This document shows, in pieces, positions 25,674 to 34,550 of a DNA stretch of 64,000 bases; the stretch's first letter is position 1; every line of letters begins with the position of its first letter. The notes below the pieces were generated by a model. It was not told the origin of the DNA and did no database searches. It saw only the letters and a list, made by a program, of their open reading frames with translations. Location of the stretch: assembly GCF_004216905.1 (NCBI RefSeq), contig NZ_SGXJ01000001.1, forward strand, positions 2,232,001-2,296,000. Direction: 5' to 3'. The position numbers were made by a program, and so were the translations under genes. Origin of the DNA: Kribbella sp. VKM Ac-2569 (GTDB taxonomy: Bacteria > Actinomycetota > Actinomycetes > Propionibacteriales > Kribbellaceae).

Positions 25674-26924
25674 CTATCGCCCGCTGTCGGCCTCTCCGTC
25701 AGCCGGTCGCCGCGCTGAGACCACCGCGGCCGTGATCGCGGCCCCGATCGCCATGCCTGCCGCCAGTACGCCGGCCGCCGGCAACGCCCCCGGAACTCCG
25801 ACCACGGACATCCGCCCGGGCCCCGCCGATCCGCCCGACAGCGCCAGCAGCGCGAACACGATGACGCCCGCGACGAGCGCCGCCATCGCACCGCGCAGCG
25901 CGAACGCGTCCCAGCCCAGCGCGTCAGCGTCCTGCTCCGCGAGCCCTCGCCGTACGACGACCAGACCTGCGACCGCGCCGGCGACCAGCGGCACCACAGC
26001 CGTCAGCACCAGCAGGTACGACGGGGTAGCGCCGTCGGCAGGTACCGCTGCCAGCAGCGGGAGCGCCGGCAGGTTCCCCACGTCCACGCCGGTCGGCGCG
26101 ATCGTCGTGCCGACCCCCAACTGGAACCCAGGCCCGGCGAGGAACGCCACGACGTACAGGATCATGTTCGGCACCAGCATCAGGCAGATCGCGAACAGCA
26201 CGACCGACCCGATCACGCCGGCGTCCAGAAGCTCGAGCATCCCGGTGATCCGGGAGAAGTGGATCGCGAGCAGTACGCCGTACAGCAGCGAGGCGATCGC
26301 GATCACGGTCAGTACGGCGGCCATTGCCGCGGATACGGCGTCCCGCAGACCTGCCGGTGTGGCGTCCGCGAGGTCTTCGGCGGCTCCCGACTCGACCGCG
26401 ATGCCCGCGAGCCCGGCCACCAGCGCCAGCGAGAACGCGCCCAGGAACGCGGACAGCGGCGACACCTTGAGCGAGCCCTCCGCCGTGAGCAACGCCACGA
26501 CGAGGCCGCCGAGGCCGTAGACGAGCGCGAACGCTCCGGCCAGCGCGATCAGGTCCCTGGTCCGGTCGGCCGCGCTGGACCGGGCCGCCGACTTGCCGCC
26601 GCGGTACAGGCACCAGGCGAAGAACAGCGTCAGGCCGAGCGGCGCGATGCTGATCCGTCCGGTGCCGATCGTCACACCCGCTTTGTGCGCGATCAGCCAG
26701 GCCGACGCTCCGGCCCGGACCGCGCCGGAGGCACCGCCGAACGTCGCGCCCAGCCAACCGATGACGGCGACCGCGGCGCAGGTGAGGAGACCGGTCAGCA
26801 GACACGCTCCGGCTGAGATCACGGCCGACACGACCAAGGGCTTGGTCTGGGCCGCGATCTCCGACGTGGGCGGAACGCTCGTCTCGCCGTCCCGGGCGCC
26901 GGGGCGGCTCAGCATGTCGGTCAT
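25674..26924 (-). CDS. DUF6350 / PerM-like multi-pass membrane protein
   Basis: A 416-residue integral membrane protein with roughly ten hydrophobic segments and a short N-terminal cytoplasmic tail. The sequence style, length and position directly before purN match the actinobacterial DUF6350 family. Mycobacterial PerM, a member of comparable context, has been linked to cell division and persistence; transferring that role here is inference. ATG 26924 is chosen because an in-frame earlier start adds a charged stretch with no hydrophobic pattern. Confidence 0.83.
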   Translation of the reverse strand: MTDMLSRPGARDGETSVPPTSEIAAQTKPLVVSAVISAGACLLTGLLTCAAVAVIGWLGATFGGASGAVRAGASAWLIAHKAGVTIGTGRISIAPLGLTLFFAWCLYRGGKSAARSSAADRTRDLIALAGAFALVYGLGGLVVALLTAEGSLKVSPLSAFLGAFSLALVAGLAGIAVESGAAEDLADATPAGLRDAVSAAMAAVLTVIAIASLLYGVLLAIHFSRITGMLELLDAGVIGSVVLFAICLMLVPNMILYVVAFLAGPGFQLGVGTTIAPTGVDVGNLPALPLLAAVPADGATPSYLLVLTAVVPLVAGAVAGLVVVRRGLAEQDADALGWDAFALRGAMAALVAGVIVFALLALSGGSAGPGRMSVVGVPGALPAAGVLAAGMAIGAAITAAVVSARRPADGEADSGR

Positions 26925-27099
26925 CTGACTCCCATCGTCTCCCCGGTCACGGACGCCACTCGTCCTGACACGCCGGATGTGGGAGACTTCAGCCCGCCTG
27001 TTCACGCTCAGTACTGATGAGTTCGCCTGTTGGTAGCTGAGTGGGAGCAGCGTGGGTTCACCCGGTACTGTCGGGTGGAATCAGTCAGGAGGACGAGCT

Positions 27100-28434
27100 T
27101 TGGCCGGTTCCCACCGTGCATCACGCGGCGGCGGTCGCGCCGCTGCCCGGGAGGCGCGTCGCCAGAAGGCGCGCAAGCGGAACCAGACGATCGCAGCAGG
27201 CGTCGCGGTCGTGGTGCTGGTCGGCGGCGGCGGTGTCGCCGCGCTCAACGCGTTCGGCGGCGACAAAGAGCCCGGCGCGAAGACCGGCAACGGCCCGTCG
27301 GACGACAAGCCGACCAATTCCGACGTACTCGCCGACGACAAGGCGCTGCTGGACGCCGCGGGCGCGAAGACGCTCGGCGCGACCGGCACCTGGGCGGTCA
27401 CCAAGACCGCGGACGGCGACTCGGCCCCGGACAGCGCGTTCGCCTGCCAGTCACAGCGGTTCGCCGACCCGTCCGGCCTGCGGACCTGGGTCCGCACCCT
27501 GCAGAACTCGGCCACCAAGGACACCGCCGTCCAGTACGTCGACGTGTCGAACGACAAGGCCACCGCCGCGAAGACCTACGCCACGGTCGTCCACTGGCTC
27601 AGCCAGTGCACGACACCGCAGACCCGGTTGTCGGCCGGTTACGTGACCACCGGCGTCGGCGAGCGCGGTGTGATCGCCGTCTTCGGGCAGGTCCCCGGCG
27701 CGAAGACGAAGTACAAGACCGTCGCGGTCACGCTCGTCGGGCAGGCGACCATGGTCGTCGAGCACGACACGATGGCCGCCACGCCGCCCCGGCCGGACAC
27801 GGTGCTGGCCACCGCGAGCGCGGCGGCGAAGAAGATCTGTACCCAGACCGGCGGCTGCGCGACCGGGGCTCCGATCGCGAAACCGGCCCTGTTGCCGAAC
27901 GTCGACACTCCGGGCTTCATGGCCTCGGTCGACCTGCCGCTGCTGGACGAGATCGACAAGCCGTGGGTGAGCGCCGCCGCCGCGACGAGCAATGACGGCA
28001 CCGGCTGCGAGAAGCTCGGTCTGAAGAAGGCGAGGGCGACGAAGTACGGCACGGTCACGTACGTGACGCCGGAGGCGAAGGTGCCGACCGAGTTCGGGCT
28101 CGACGACACGGTCATCAAGTTCGCCACCCCGACCGTGGCCGCGAGTTACGTCAGCCAGATCAAGAAGAACGTCGACGCCTGCGAGAAGAACGTCTCGAAC
28201 GCGAAGGTCGAGTCGACCGGCACGGTCAAGACCAACACGATGACGGGCAAGAGCTGGAAGGCGACGTACGACACCGGCGACGGGAAGAAGTTCGTCTACC
28301 GGATCGGGATCGCCGGATCCGGGAACCGGGCGGTCTACGTGCTGTTCCCGGTGCTGAAGGAGCTGGACCTCACCGACGCGGCGTTCAACGAGACGCTCGC
28401 CCGCGCGGCCGACCGGTCCGCCGCCTACAAGTAG
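27100..28434 (+). CDS. Membrane-anchored extracellular protein, unknown function
   Basis: A 444-residue protein. A strongly basic N-terminus (RAAAREARRQKARKR) precedes a single membrane helix (about 29-50), and the rest is extracellular. The outer part looks like two related halves of about 190 residues rich in Lys/Thr/Ala with spaced cysteines (FACQSQRF, LSQCTTP, KICTQTGGC, GTGCEKLG, DACEKNV). TTG 27100 is set by a strong AGGAGG 7 bases upstream. The family is not recognised. Divergent from the perM-like operon and convergent with sucD. Confidence 0.8.
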   Translation: MAGSHRASRGGGRAAAREARRQKARKRNQTIAAGVAVVVLVGGGGVAALNAFGGDKEPGAKTGNGPSDDKPTNSDVLADDKALLDAAGAKTLGATGTWAVTKTADGDSAPDSAFACQSQRFADPSGLRTWVRTLQNSATKDTAVQYVDVSNDKATAAKTYATVVHWLSQCTTPQTRLSAGYVTTGVGERGVIAVFGQVPGAKTKYKTVAVTLVGQATMVVEHDTMAATPPRPDTVLATASAAAKKICTQTGGCATGAPIAKPALLPNVDTPGFMASVDLPLLDEIDKPWVSAAAATSNDGTGCEKLGLKKARATKYGTVTYVTPEAKVPTEFGLDDTVIKFATPTVAASYVSQIKKNVDACEKNVSNAKVESTGTVKTNTMTGKSWKATYDTGDGKKFVYRIGIAGSGNRAVYVLFPVLKELDLTDAAFNETLARAADRSAAYK

Positions 28435-28436
28435 AA

Positions 28437-28468
28437 ACGGGACCCACCCCCGTCAGGGGCAGGTCCCG
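28437..28468. terminator. Terminator between converging genes
   Basis: CGGGACC (28438-28444) pairs with GGTCCCG (28462-28468), and CCCC/GGGG pair inside the loop. It lies between the converging membrane-anchored gene and sucD. Confidence 0.65.
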
Positions 28469-28485
28469 CTTCACATGCCTGGCAG

Positions 28486-29376
28486 TTACTTGCTCAGGCC
28501 CTGCATGATCTCGCGCATCAGGTTGGCGGTCTCGGACGGCGTCTTGCCGACCTTCACGCCGACGGCCTCGAGGGCCTCCTGCTTCGCGGCCGCTGTCCCG
28601 GACGAGCCGGAGACGATCGCGCCGGCGTGGCCCATCGTCTTGCCCTCCGGGGCGGTGAAGCCCGCGACGTACCCGACGACCGGCTTGGTCACGTTCTCCT
28701 TGATGAACGCGGCCGCCCGCTCCTCGGCGTCACCGCCGATCTCACCGATCATCACGATCGCGTCGGTGTCCGGGTCGTCCTGGAACGCCCGCAGCGCGTC
28801 GATATGCGTGGTCCCGATGATCGGGTCGCCGCCGATCCCGATCGCGGTCGAGAACCCGAAGTCCCGCAGCTCGTACATCATCTGGTAGGTCAGCGTCCCG
28901 GACTTCGACACCAGACCGATCCGGCCCTGGCCGGCGATGTCGGCCGGGATGATGCCGGCGTTCGACTCGCCCGGGGTGATGATGCCGGGGCAGTTCGGGC
29001 CGATGATCCGGGTCTTGCCGGACGCCTGCGCGGCAGCGAAGAACGCGGCCGTGTCGTGCACCGGCACGCCCTCGGTGATCACCACGACCAGCGGCACCTC
29101 GGCCTCGACGGCCTCCAGTACGGCGTCCTTGGTGAACTTCGGCGGGACGAAGATGACCGACACGTTCGCGCCGGTCTCCTTGACCGCGTCGGCGACGGTG
29201 CCGAACACGGCGACCGCCTTACCGTCGAAGTCCTGGCTCTGGCCCGCCTTACGCGGGTTCACGCCGCCGACGATGTTGGTGCCCGAGGCGAGCATCCGGG
29301 TGGTGTGCTTGGTGCCCTCGGAGCCGGTCATGCCCTGGACGATGACCTTGCTGTCCTTGGTCAGGAAGATAGACAT
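28486..29376 (-). CDS. sucD: Succinate-CoA ligase, alpha subunit
   Basis: A 296-residue SucD. With SucC it converts succinyl-CoA to succinate while making ATP or GTP in the TCA cycle. The N-terminal CoA-binding fold shows [19 protein letters not shown] and [23 protein letters not shown] and [20 protein letters not shown] are conserved, and the phosphorylated histidine is His250 in [16 protein letters not shown] 29376 lies 14 bases after the sucC stop, so the pair is one operon. Confidence 0.97.
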   Translation of the reverse strand: MSIFLTKDSKVIVQGMTGSEGTKHTTRMLASGTNIVGGVNPRKAGQSQDFDGKAVAVFGTVADAVKETGANVSVIFVPPKFTKDAVLEAVEAEVPLVVVITEGVPVHDTAAFFAAAQASGKTRIIGPNCPGIITPGESNAGIIPADIAGQGRIGLVSKSGTLTYQMMYELRDFGFSTAIGIGGDPIIGTTHIDALRAFQDDPDTDAIVMIGEIGGDAEERAAAFIKENVTKPVVGYVAGFTAPEGKTMGHAGAIVSGSSGTAAAKQEALEAVGVKVGKTPSETANLMREIMQGLSK

Positions 29377-29390
29377 TGTTCGGCGATCCC

Positions 29391-30563
29391 TTACTTCGCA
29401 GCCAGCTCGGCGGCGCGCTTGGCGGCGCCGTCCATCGTGTCGACCCGCTCCAGACCGGCCAGGCCGGCCTCGTCGAGGATCCGGCGGCCCTCCTCGGCGT
29501 TGTTGCCGTCCAGCCGGACGACCAGCGGCTTGGTGACGGCCTCGCCCCGGCTCGACAGCAGCTCGAACGCCTGCACGATGCCGTTCGCGACCGCGTCACA
29601 GGCGGTGATGCCGCCGAAGACGTTCACGAACACGCTCTCCACCTGCGAGTCGGAGATGATGATCTCCAGGCCGTTCGCCATGACCTCGGCCGAAGCGCCA
29701 CCGCCGATGTCGAGGAAGTTCGCGGGCTTCTGGCCGCCGAACTCCTCACCCGCGTACGCGACGACGTCCAGGGTGCTCATGACGAGACCCGCGCCGTTGC
29801 CGATGATGCCGACCGAACCGTCCAGCTTCACGTAGTTCAGGCCCTTGGCCTTGGCCGCCGCCTCCAGCGGGTCGGCCGCCGAGACGTCCTCGAACTCGGC
29901 GTGGTCCGGGTGCCGGAAGTCCGCGTTCTCGTCCAGCGTGACCTTGCCGTCCAGCGCCTCGACGTTGCCGTCCTCGAGCTTGACCAGCGGGTTCACCTCG
30001 ACCAGCGAGGCGTCCTCGGCGATGAACACGTCGTACAGCTTGACGATCTCCGGTACGACGGCGTCGATCACGTCGGCCGGGTACTTCGCGGCGACCGCGA
30101 TCTCGCGCGCCTTCGCCTCGTCGACACCGGTCGCCGGGTCGATCGAGATCTGCGCGACCGCGTCCGGGTCGGTGTGCGCGACCTCTTCGATCTCCATGCC
30201 GCCGGCGGCGGAGGCGATGCAGAGGTAGTTACGGTTGGCGCGGTCGATCAGGAACGAGAAGTAGTACTCCTCGCCGATCGCCGCGGCCGGGACGATGTTC
30301 AGGATCTTGACGACGTGACCCTTGATGTCGAGCCCGAGGATCTCGCGGGCCTTCTCCTCGGCCTCGTCCGGGTTCGAGGCCAGCTTGACGCCGCCGGCCT
30401 TGCCGCGGCCGCCGGTCTTGACCTGGGCCTTCACGACCACCCGGCCGCCGATCTTCTCGGCCGCCGCGCGGGCTTCCTCCGGAGTCGTGACAACCGCACC
30501 CACGGTCGTCCGCACTCCGTGCTTGGCGAAGACCGTCTTCGCCTGGAATTCCATCAGATCCAC
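29391..30563 (-). CDS. sucC: Succinate-CoA ligase, beta subunit
   Basis: A 390-residue SucC with an N-terminal ATP-grasp domain ([48 protein letters not shown]) and a C-terminal ligase domain ([55 protein letters not shown]). GTG 30563, starting VDLMEFQAK, fits the usual MDLFEYQ-type beginning; ATG 30554 is the alternative. It is the first gene of sucC-sucD and divergent from the GH13 gene. Confidence 0.97.
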   Translation of the reverse strand: MDLMEFQAKTVFAKHGVRTTVGAVVTTPEEARAAAEKIGGRVVVKAQVKTGGRGKAGGVKLASNPDEAEEKAREILGLDIKGHVVKILNIVPAAAIGEEYYFSFLIDRANRNYLCIASAAGGMEIEEVAHTDPDAVAQISIDPATGVDEAKAREIAVAAKYPADVIDAVVPEIVKLYDVFIAEDASLVEVNPLVKLEDGNVEALDGKVTLDENADFRHPDHAEFEDVSAADPLEAAAKAKGLNYVKLDGSVGIIGNGAGLVMSTLDVVAYAGEEFGGQKPANFLDIGGGASAEVMANGLEIIISDSQVESVFVNVFGGITACDAVANGIVQAFELLSSRGEAVTKPLVVRLDGNNAEEGRRILDEAGLAGLERVDTMDGAAKRAAELAAK

Positions 30564-30692
30564 GAGTGTGGTCCCTCTCTCGCCTGTACGGGGCTTCTGA
30601 CAGTAGCCACCCTCGTGCCGGGAGCAACAGGCGGGGTCCCGGCTGAGACGACCGTCACAGCCTCCTCCGGGTCCCATGTCAGGCTAGATCAC

Positions 30693-32330
30693 ATGACCGA
30701 TCCTGAGATCAGACCAGCTGACGACTGGTGGCGTAGCGCCGTCGTCTACCAGGTGTATCCGCGCTCGTTCGCCGACGCCGACGGCGACGGGACCGGCGAC
30801 GTGAACGGGATCCGCGCCCGGCTGCCGTACCTCGCCGAGCTCGGCGTCGACGCGATCTGGATCAGCCCCTGGTACCCGTCCCCGCTGCTCGACGGCGGGT
30901 ACGACGTCGCCGACTACCGCGACATCAACCCGGAGTTCGGCACCCTCGCCGACGCGGACGCGCTGATCGCCGAGGCGCACGCGCTGGGTCTGCGGATCCT
31001 CATCGACCTGGTGCCGAACCACTGCTCCTGGGACCACCCGTGGTTCAAGGCCGCCCTGGCTGCGGGGAAGGGTTCTCCGGAGCGGGACCTGTTCTGGTTC
31101 CGGGACTCCGCGGACGGCCTGCCGCCGACCAACTGGCCGGCCGCGTTCGGTGGCGGCGCGTGGCAGCAGATCGACGACGGGCAGTGGTACCTGCACCTGT
31201 TCGACATCTCCCAGCCGGACTGGAACTGGGACAACCCGAAGGTGATCGAGGAGTTCGACGCGATCCTTCGGTTCTGGTTCGACCGCGGCGTCGATGGGTT
31301 CCGGATCGATGTCGCCGACTCGATGGCCAAGGACCCGGCGTTGCCCGACGTACCGCTGCACAACGGGGAGCCGACGCGGGAGAAGTACGTCGGGAACCCG
31401 TTCTACGACCAGCCCGGTGTGCACACCATCCACCAGCGCTGGCGCGCGATCGCCGACGAGTACGCCGATACGCCGCAGGGGCCCCGGGTCTTCGTGGCGG
31501 AGGCGTGGCTGTCACCGGCCGAGCGACTGGCGCAGTACGTGCGGCCGAACGAACTGCACTCGGCCTTCAACTTCGACGCCCTGCGCGCAGCGTGGGACGC
31601 GAAGGAACTGCGTGAGGTCATCGACCACACCACCGACAACCTGTGGGCGGTCGGGGCGCCGGCGACGTGGGTGCTGAGCAACCACGACACGATCCGGCAC
31701 CGCACGCGGTACGGCCGTGACCATCGGGACGCGTTGGAGGGTGCGGGCGTCGTACCGACCGATCTGGAGCTCGGGCTGCGCCGGGCGCGGGCCGCCGCGT
31801 TGCTGGAACTCGCGCTGCCCGGCGGCGCGTACATCTACCAGGGTGACGAGCTCGGGCTGCCCGAGGTCGAGGACCTGCCCGAGGACGTGCTCGACGACCC
31901 CACCTGGGAGCGCTCCGGGCACACCGTCCGCGGCCGGGACGGCTGCCGGGTCCCGATCCCGTGGTCCGGCTCCGAGCCGCCGTACGGCTTCGGCCCGGGC
32001 ACCGCCCAGCCGTGGCTTCCGCAGCCGTCAGACTGGGCCGGTCTGACCGCCGAGTCGCAGGCCGGAGACCCCGGCAGCCACCTCAATCTGTACAAGGCGG
32101 CCCTCAAGATCCGTCGCGAACACCCGGCCCTCGGCGAAGGTCGCCTCGTCTGGGACCCGGACGCCGCGGACGGCATCCTTTCCTTCACCCGCGACCCCGG
32201 CTTCCGCTGCGTCGTGAACGTCAGCGACACCCCGATCGCCCTGCCCGCCCACCAGCAGATCCTGCTGAGCAGCGAGCCCCTGCCGAACGGCGAACTCCCG
32301 GTCGACACCACCGTCTGGCTCCAGGTCTGA
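30693..32330 (+). CDS. GH13 alpha-glucosidase (oligo-1,6-glucosidase type)
   Basis: A 545-residue cytoplasmic TIM-barrel hydrolase. The GH13 conserved regions are DLVPNH (105-110), GFRIDVAD with nucleophile Asp206, FVAEAW with acid/base Glu270 and LSNHD with Asp332. WWRSAVVYQVYPRSFADADGDG at the start is typical of the alpha-glucosidase/oligo-1,6-glucosidase branch. It would release glucose from imported malto- or isomalto-oligosaccharides. ATG 30693 was chosen although the frame stays open far upstream, because that stretch is antisense to sucC. It faces the sugar ABC genes, whose substrate it probably hydrolyses. Confidence 0.92.
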   Translation: MTDPEIRPADDWWRSAVVYQVYPRSFADADGDGTGDVNGIRARLPYLAELGVDAIWISPWYPSPLLDGGYDVADYRDINPEFGTLADADALIAEAHALGLRILIDLVPNHCSWDHPWFKAALAAGKGSPERDLFWFRDSADGLPPTNWPAAFGGGAWQQIDDGQWYLHLFDISQPDWNWDNPKVIEEFDAILRFWFDRGVDGFRIDVADSMAKDPALPDVPLHNGEPTREKYVGNPFYDQPGVHTIHQRWRAIADEYADTPQGPRVFVAEAWLSPAERLAQYVRPNELHSAFNFDALRAAWDAKELREVIDHTTDNLWAVGAPATWVLSNHDTIRHRTRYGRDHRDALEGAGVVPTDLELGLRRARAAALLELALPGGAYIYQGDELGLPEVEDLPEDVLDDPTWERSGHTVRGRDGCRVPIPWSGSEPPYGFGPGTAQPWLPQPSDWAGLTAESQAGDPGSHLNLYKAALKIRREHPALGEGRLVWDPDAADGILSFTRDPGFRCVVNVSDTPIALPAHQQILLSSEPLPNGELPVDTTVWLQV

Positions 32331-32337
32331 CACAACA

Positions 32338-32369
32338 GAAACGGCCGGAGCGTTGGCTCCGGCCGTTTC
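32338..32369. terminator. Terminator after GH13 gene
   Basis: GAAACGGCCGGAGC (32338-32351) and its exact complement (32356-32369) form a 14-bp stem with a GTTG loop, 8 bases after the GH13 stop. It can work in both directions for the converging ABC transporter genes. Confidence 0.88.
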
Positions 32370-32390
32370 TCGTTTCAGCGGTTCCGTAGA

Positions 32391-32520
32391 CGGTCGCGGT
32401 CTTCGCGATCCCGCCGGTCCCGATCTTCCCGGTCCCGCCGGTCGCGGTCTTCCCGGTCCCGGCGATCGCGGTCTTCCCGATCTCGCCGATCCCGATCTTC
32501 CCGGTCCCGCCGGTCCCGCC
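32391..32520. repeat. 24-bp tandem repeat, about 5.4 copies
   Basis: Blocks begin at 32391, 32415, 32439, 32463 and 32487, with a partial copy at 32511. A representative unit starts CGGTCCCGATCTTCCC. Copies differ at a few positions, mostly C/G or C/A changes. On the minus strand one frame would read an eight-residue Asp/Arg/Glu repeat (DRRDREDR), but the permease gene stops 3 bases before it in another frame. It is probably a variable-number repeat between converging genes. Confidence 0.85.
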
Positions 32521-32523
32521 AGC

Positions 32524-33399
32524 TCACTTCACGCCACCTGCCGTGAGGCCGGCGACGATACGGCGCTGGAACAGCAGTACGGCGATCACGAGCGGGATCG
32601 TGACCACCACACCGGCGGCCATCTGGCTGCCGAACGGTTGGTCGCGGCCCGTCGTACCGGTGAACTGCGAGACGATCACGTTCGCCGTCTGGATCGACTT
32701 CTTGTTGGTCATGCTCAGCGCGATCAGGAACTCGTTCCAGGCCGCGATGAACGTGATGATGGCGGTGGTGAACACACCGGGTGCCGCCAGCGGGATGATG
32801 ACCTTGCGGAAGGCCTGGGCCGGCGTACAGCCGTCCACCATCGCCGCCTGCTCGAGTTCCTGCGGCATCTGCCGGAAGAACGACGTCAGGTTCCACACCG
32901 CCAACGGCAGCGCGAACGACAGGCTCGGCACGATCATCGCCTGGTAGGTGTTGATCCACTTGATGTCGACGAACAGCTTCAGCAGCGGCACCACGAGCGA
33001 GATGCCCGGGAACATCGACGTGGTGATGATGATCGCCAGGACGACGTTCTTGAACTTGAAGTCCAGCCGCGCCAGCGTGTACGCCGCTACCATGCCGATG
33101 ATCAGCGTCAGGATCGTCACCGTCCCGGCCACGATCAGGCTGTTCAGCAGACCCCGGGCGAAACCGTTGGAACCGGCGAACACGTCCTTGAAGTTCTGGA
33201 ACGAGAACGGCGCCGGGATGATGTCGTTCGAGAACTGGTCGGAGGGCCGGCGGAACGCCGAAACCATCATCCAGTAGAACGGCGCCAGGCAGTACAGGAC
33301 GATGACCACGACGCCGATCAGCGGCGCGTACCGTCGCAGCGCGCTGGTCTCGGCCGTCTTGAGCTTGCCGCCACCGGCAGGTGCAGTTGCCGTTGCCAT
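32524..33399 (-). CDS. Carbohydrate ABC transporter permease (MalG type)
   Basis: A 291-residue inner-membrane permease with six predicted helices. The EAA loop that contacts the ATPase reads EQAAMVDGCTPAQAFRKVIIPLAAPG. IITTSMFPGISLVVPLLKLF and the C-terminal GLTAGGVK are typical of the CUT1 family. ATG 33399 shares its A with the upstream permease stop (TGATG), so translation is coupled. No ATP-binding subunit is encoded nearby; a shared MsiK-type ATPase elsewhere is likely. The stop abuts the 24-bp repeat tract. Confidence 0.93.
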   Translation of the reverse strand: MATATAPAGGGKLKTAETSALRRYAPLIGVVVIVLYCLAPFYWMMVSAFRRPSDQFSNDIIPAPFSFQNFKDVFAGSNGFARGLLNSLIVAGTVTILTLIIGMVAAYTLARLDFKFKNVVLAIIITTSMFPGISLVVPLLKLFVDIKWINTYQAMIVPSLSFALPLAVWNLTSFFRQMPQELEQAAMVDGCTPAQAFRKVIIPLAAPGVFTTAIITFIAAWNEFLIALSMTNKKSIQTANVIVSQFTGTTGRDQPFGSQMAAGVVVTIPLVIAVLLFQRRIVAGLTAGGVK

Positions 33400-34454
33400 C
33401 AGAATCCACCTCCACCGGATGCCACAGCACCGACCGAGGCGTTGGTCGTGTCCTGGACCGCGTTCTTCTTCCGCCACCGCTTGCCGTTGCCGCCGCCCGG
33501 CTTCTTGACTCGGGCCTCACCGATCACGTCGGCGCCGAGGATCTTCACGAACAGGTACGCGACCACCGCGACGTAGATGAACAGCACCGTCGCATAGGCC
33601 GCGGCCGGGCCGAAGCGGACATTGGACGCTTCGTCGTACGCGAGCATCGAGAGCGTCTCGACCGAGTTCTTGTGCTGGCCGACCAGGACGAACGGCAGGT
33701 CGAAGATCCGCAGCGTGTCGAGGATCCGGAACAGCACTGCCACCAGCAGCGCCGGCTTCACCAACGGCAGCGTGATCCGGGTGAAGGTCTTCCAGGCGTT
33801 CGCACCGTCGACCTTCGCGGCCTCGTAGACCTCGGCCGGGATGGTCTGCAGCCCGGCCAGGACCAGGAGGCCGATGAAGGGCGCGGTCTTCCAGGTGTCC
33901 GCGACCACCACCGAGAGCTTCGACTGCCAGCCCTCCGTCGACCACAGCACCTGGGTACCGATCAGGGTGTTGGCGATGCCGTCGGCCTGGAAGATCCACT
34001 TCCAGAGCAGCGCCGAGATGACGGTCGGGATCGCCCATGGGACCAGGATGCTGGCCCGGACGATGCCCCGGCCCTTGAACGCCTTGGCCATGATCAGCGC
34101 CATCGCCACACCGAGGACGGTCTCCAGAACGACGCACACCACGGTGAAGAACGTCGTGTTGTAGAACGCGTTCCAGAACCGGTCGCCGGTCTCGCCGCGG
34201 AAGATATCGAGATAGTTGTCGAGTCCGACGAATGTCGAGCCCTTGACGATGAAGCCGTTCTCGTCGAGCCGCTGACCGCTCTGGAACAGCGATTCGCGCA
34301 GCGCCGAGATGATCGGGAACAGCACCACGACGCCGAGCACGAGCAGCGTCGGGGAGAGCAGGACCGCGGCCAGCCGGCCGGTGCCCTCGTCGAACCGCTG
34401 CTGCTTCTTCGGCTTACTGGCCGGTCGTTCCGTGACCGGCGCGCTTGCAGTCAC
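33399..34454 (-). CDS. Carbohydrate ABC transporter permease (MalF type)
   Basis: A 351-residue partner permease with six helices, a basic cytoplasmic N-terminus (PASKPKKQQRF) and the EAA loop EVYEAAKVDGANAWKTFTRITLPLVKP. The C-terminal ~35 residues form a charged tail ending in glycines. GTG 34454 starts MTASAPVTERP. It lies 96 bases after the binding-protein gene, across a stem-loop, and runs into the second permease with a one-base overlap. Confidence 0.93.
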   Translation of the reverse strand: MTASAPVTERPASKPKKQQRFDEGTGRLAAVLLSPTLLVLGVVVLFPIISALRESLFQSGQRLDENGFIVKGSTFVGLDNYLDIFRGETGDRFWNAFYNTTFFTVVCVVLETVLGVAMALIMAKAFKGRGIVRASILVPWAIPTVISALLWKWIFQADGIANTLIGTQVLWSTEGWQSKLSVVVADTWKTAPFIGLLVLAGLQTIPAEVYEAAKVDGANAWKTFTRITLPLVKPALLVAVLFRILDTLRIFDLPFVLVGQHKNSVETLSMLAYDEASNVRFGPAAAYATVLFIYVAVVAYLFVKILGADVIGEARVKKPGGGNGKRWRKKNAVQDTTNASVGAVASGGGGF

Positions 34455-34500
34455 CTGTGCCTCCTTAGTTTCCCGGACGAACCCGGGCAGGGACTGGCCA

Positions 34501-34539
34501 GGGCCGGTGCGTGGTCACAACCTCCCCACACACCGGCCC
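34501..34539 (-). promoter_or_regulatory. Stem-loop between binding-protein and permease genes
   Basis: GGGCCGGTG (34501-34509) and CACCGGCCC (34531-34539) are perfect inverted 9-mers with a 21-base loop. Such hairpins often give the binding protein more transcript than its permeases, by partial termination or 3'-end protection. Confidence 0.6.
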
Positions 34540-34550
34540 CGGCACGACGG

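Noticed and set aside
29376..30692. An N-terminal extension of the GH13 enzyme by ~440 residues
   Set aside because: That stretch is antisense to sucC and the GH13 domain begins normally at ATG 30693.
32391..32520. A CRISPR array or origin iterons
   Set aside because: The 24-bp units are contiguous with no spacers, there are no cas or replication genes, and the tract lies between ordinary converging genes.
32375..33520. A separate minus-strand gene encoding the Asp/Arg repeat
   Set aside because: Upstream of the repeat it only shadows the permease in another frame; it has no independent start or ribosome binding site.
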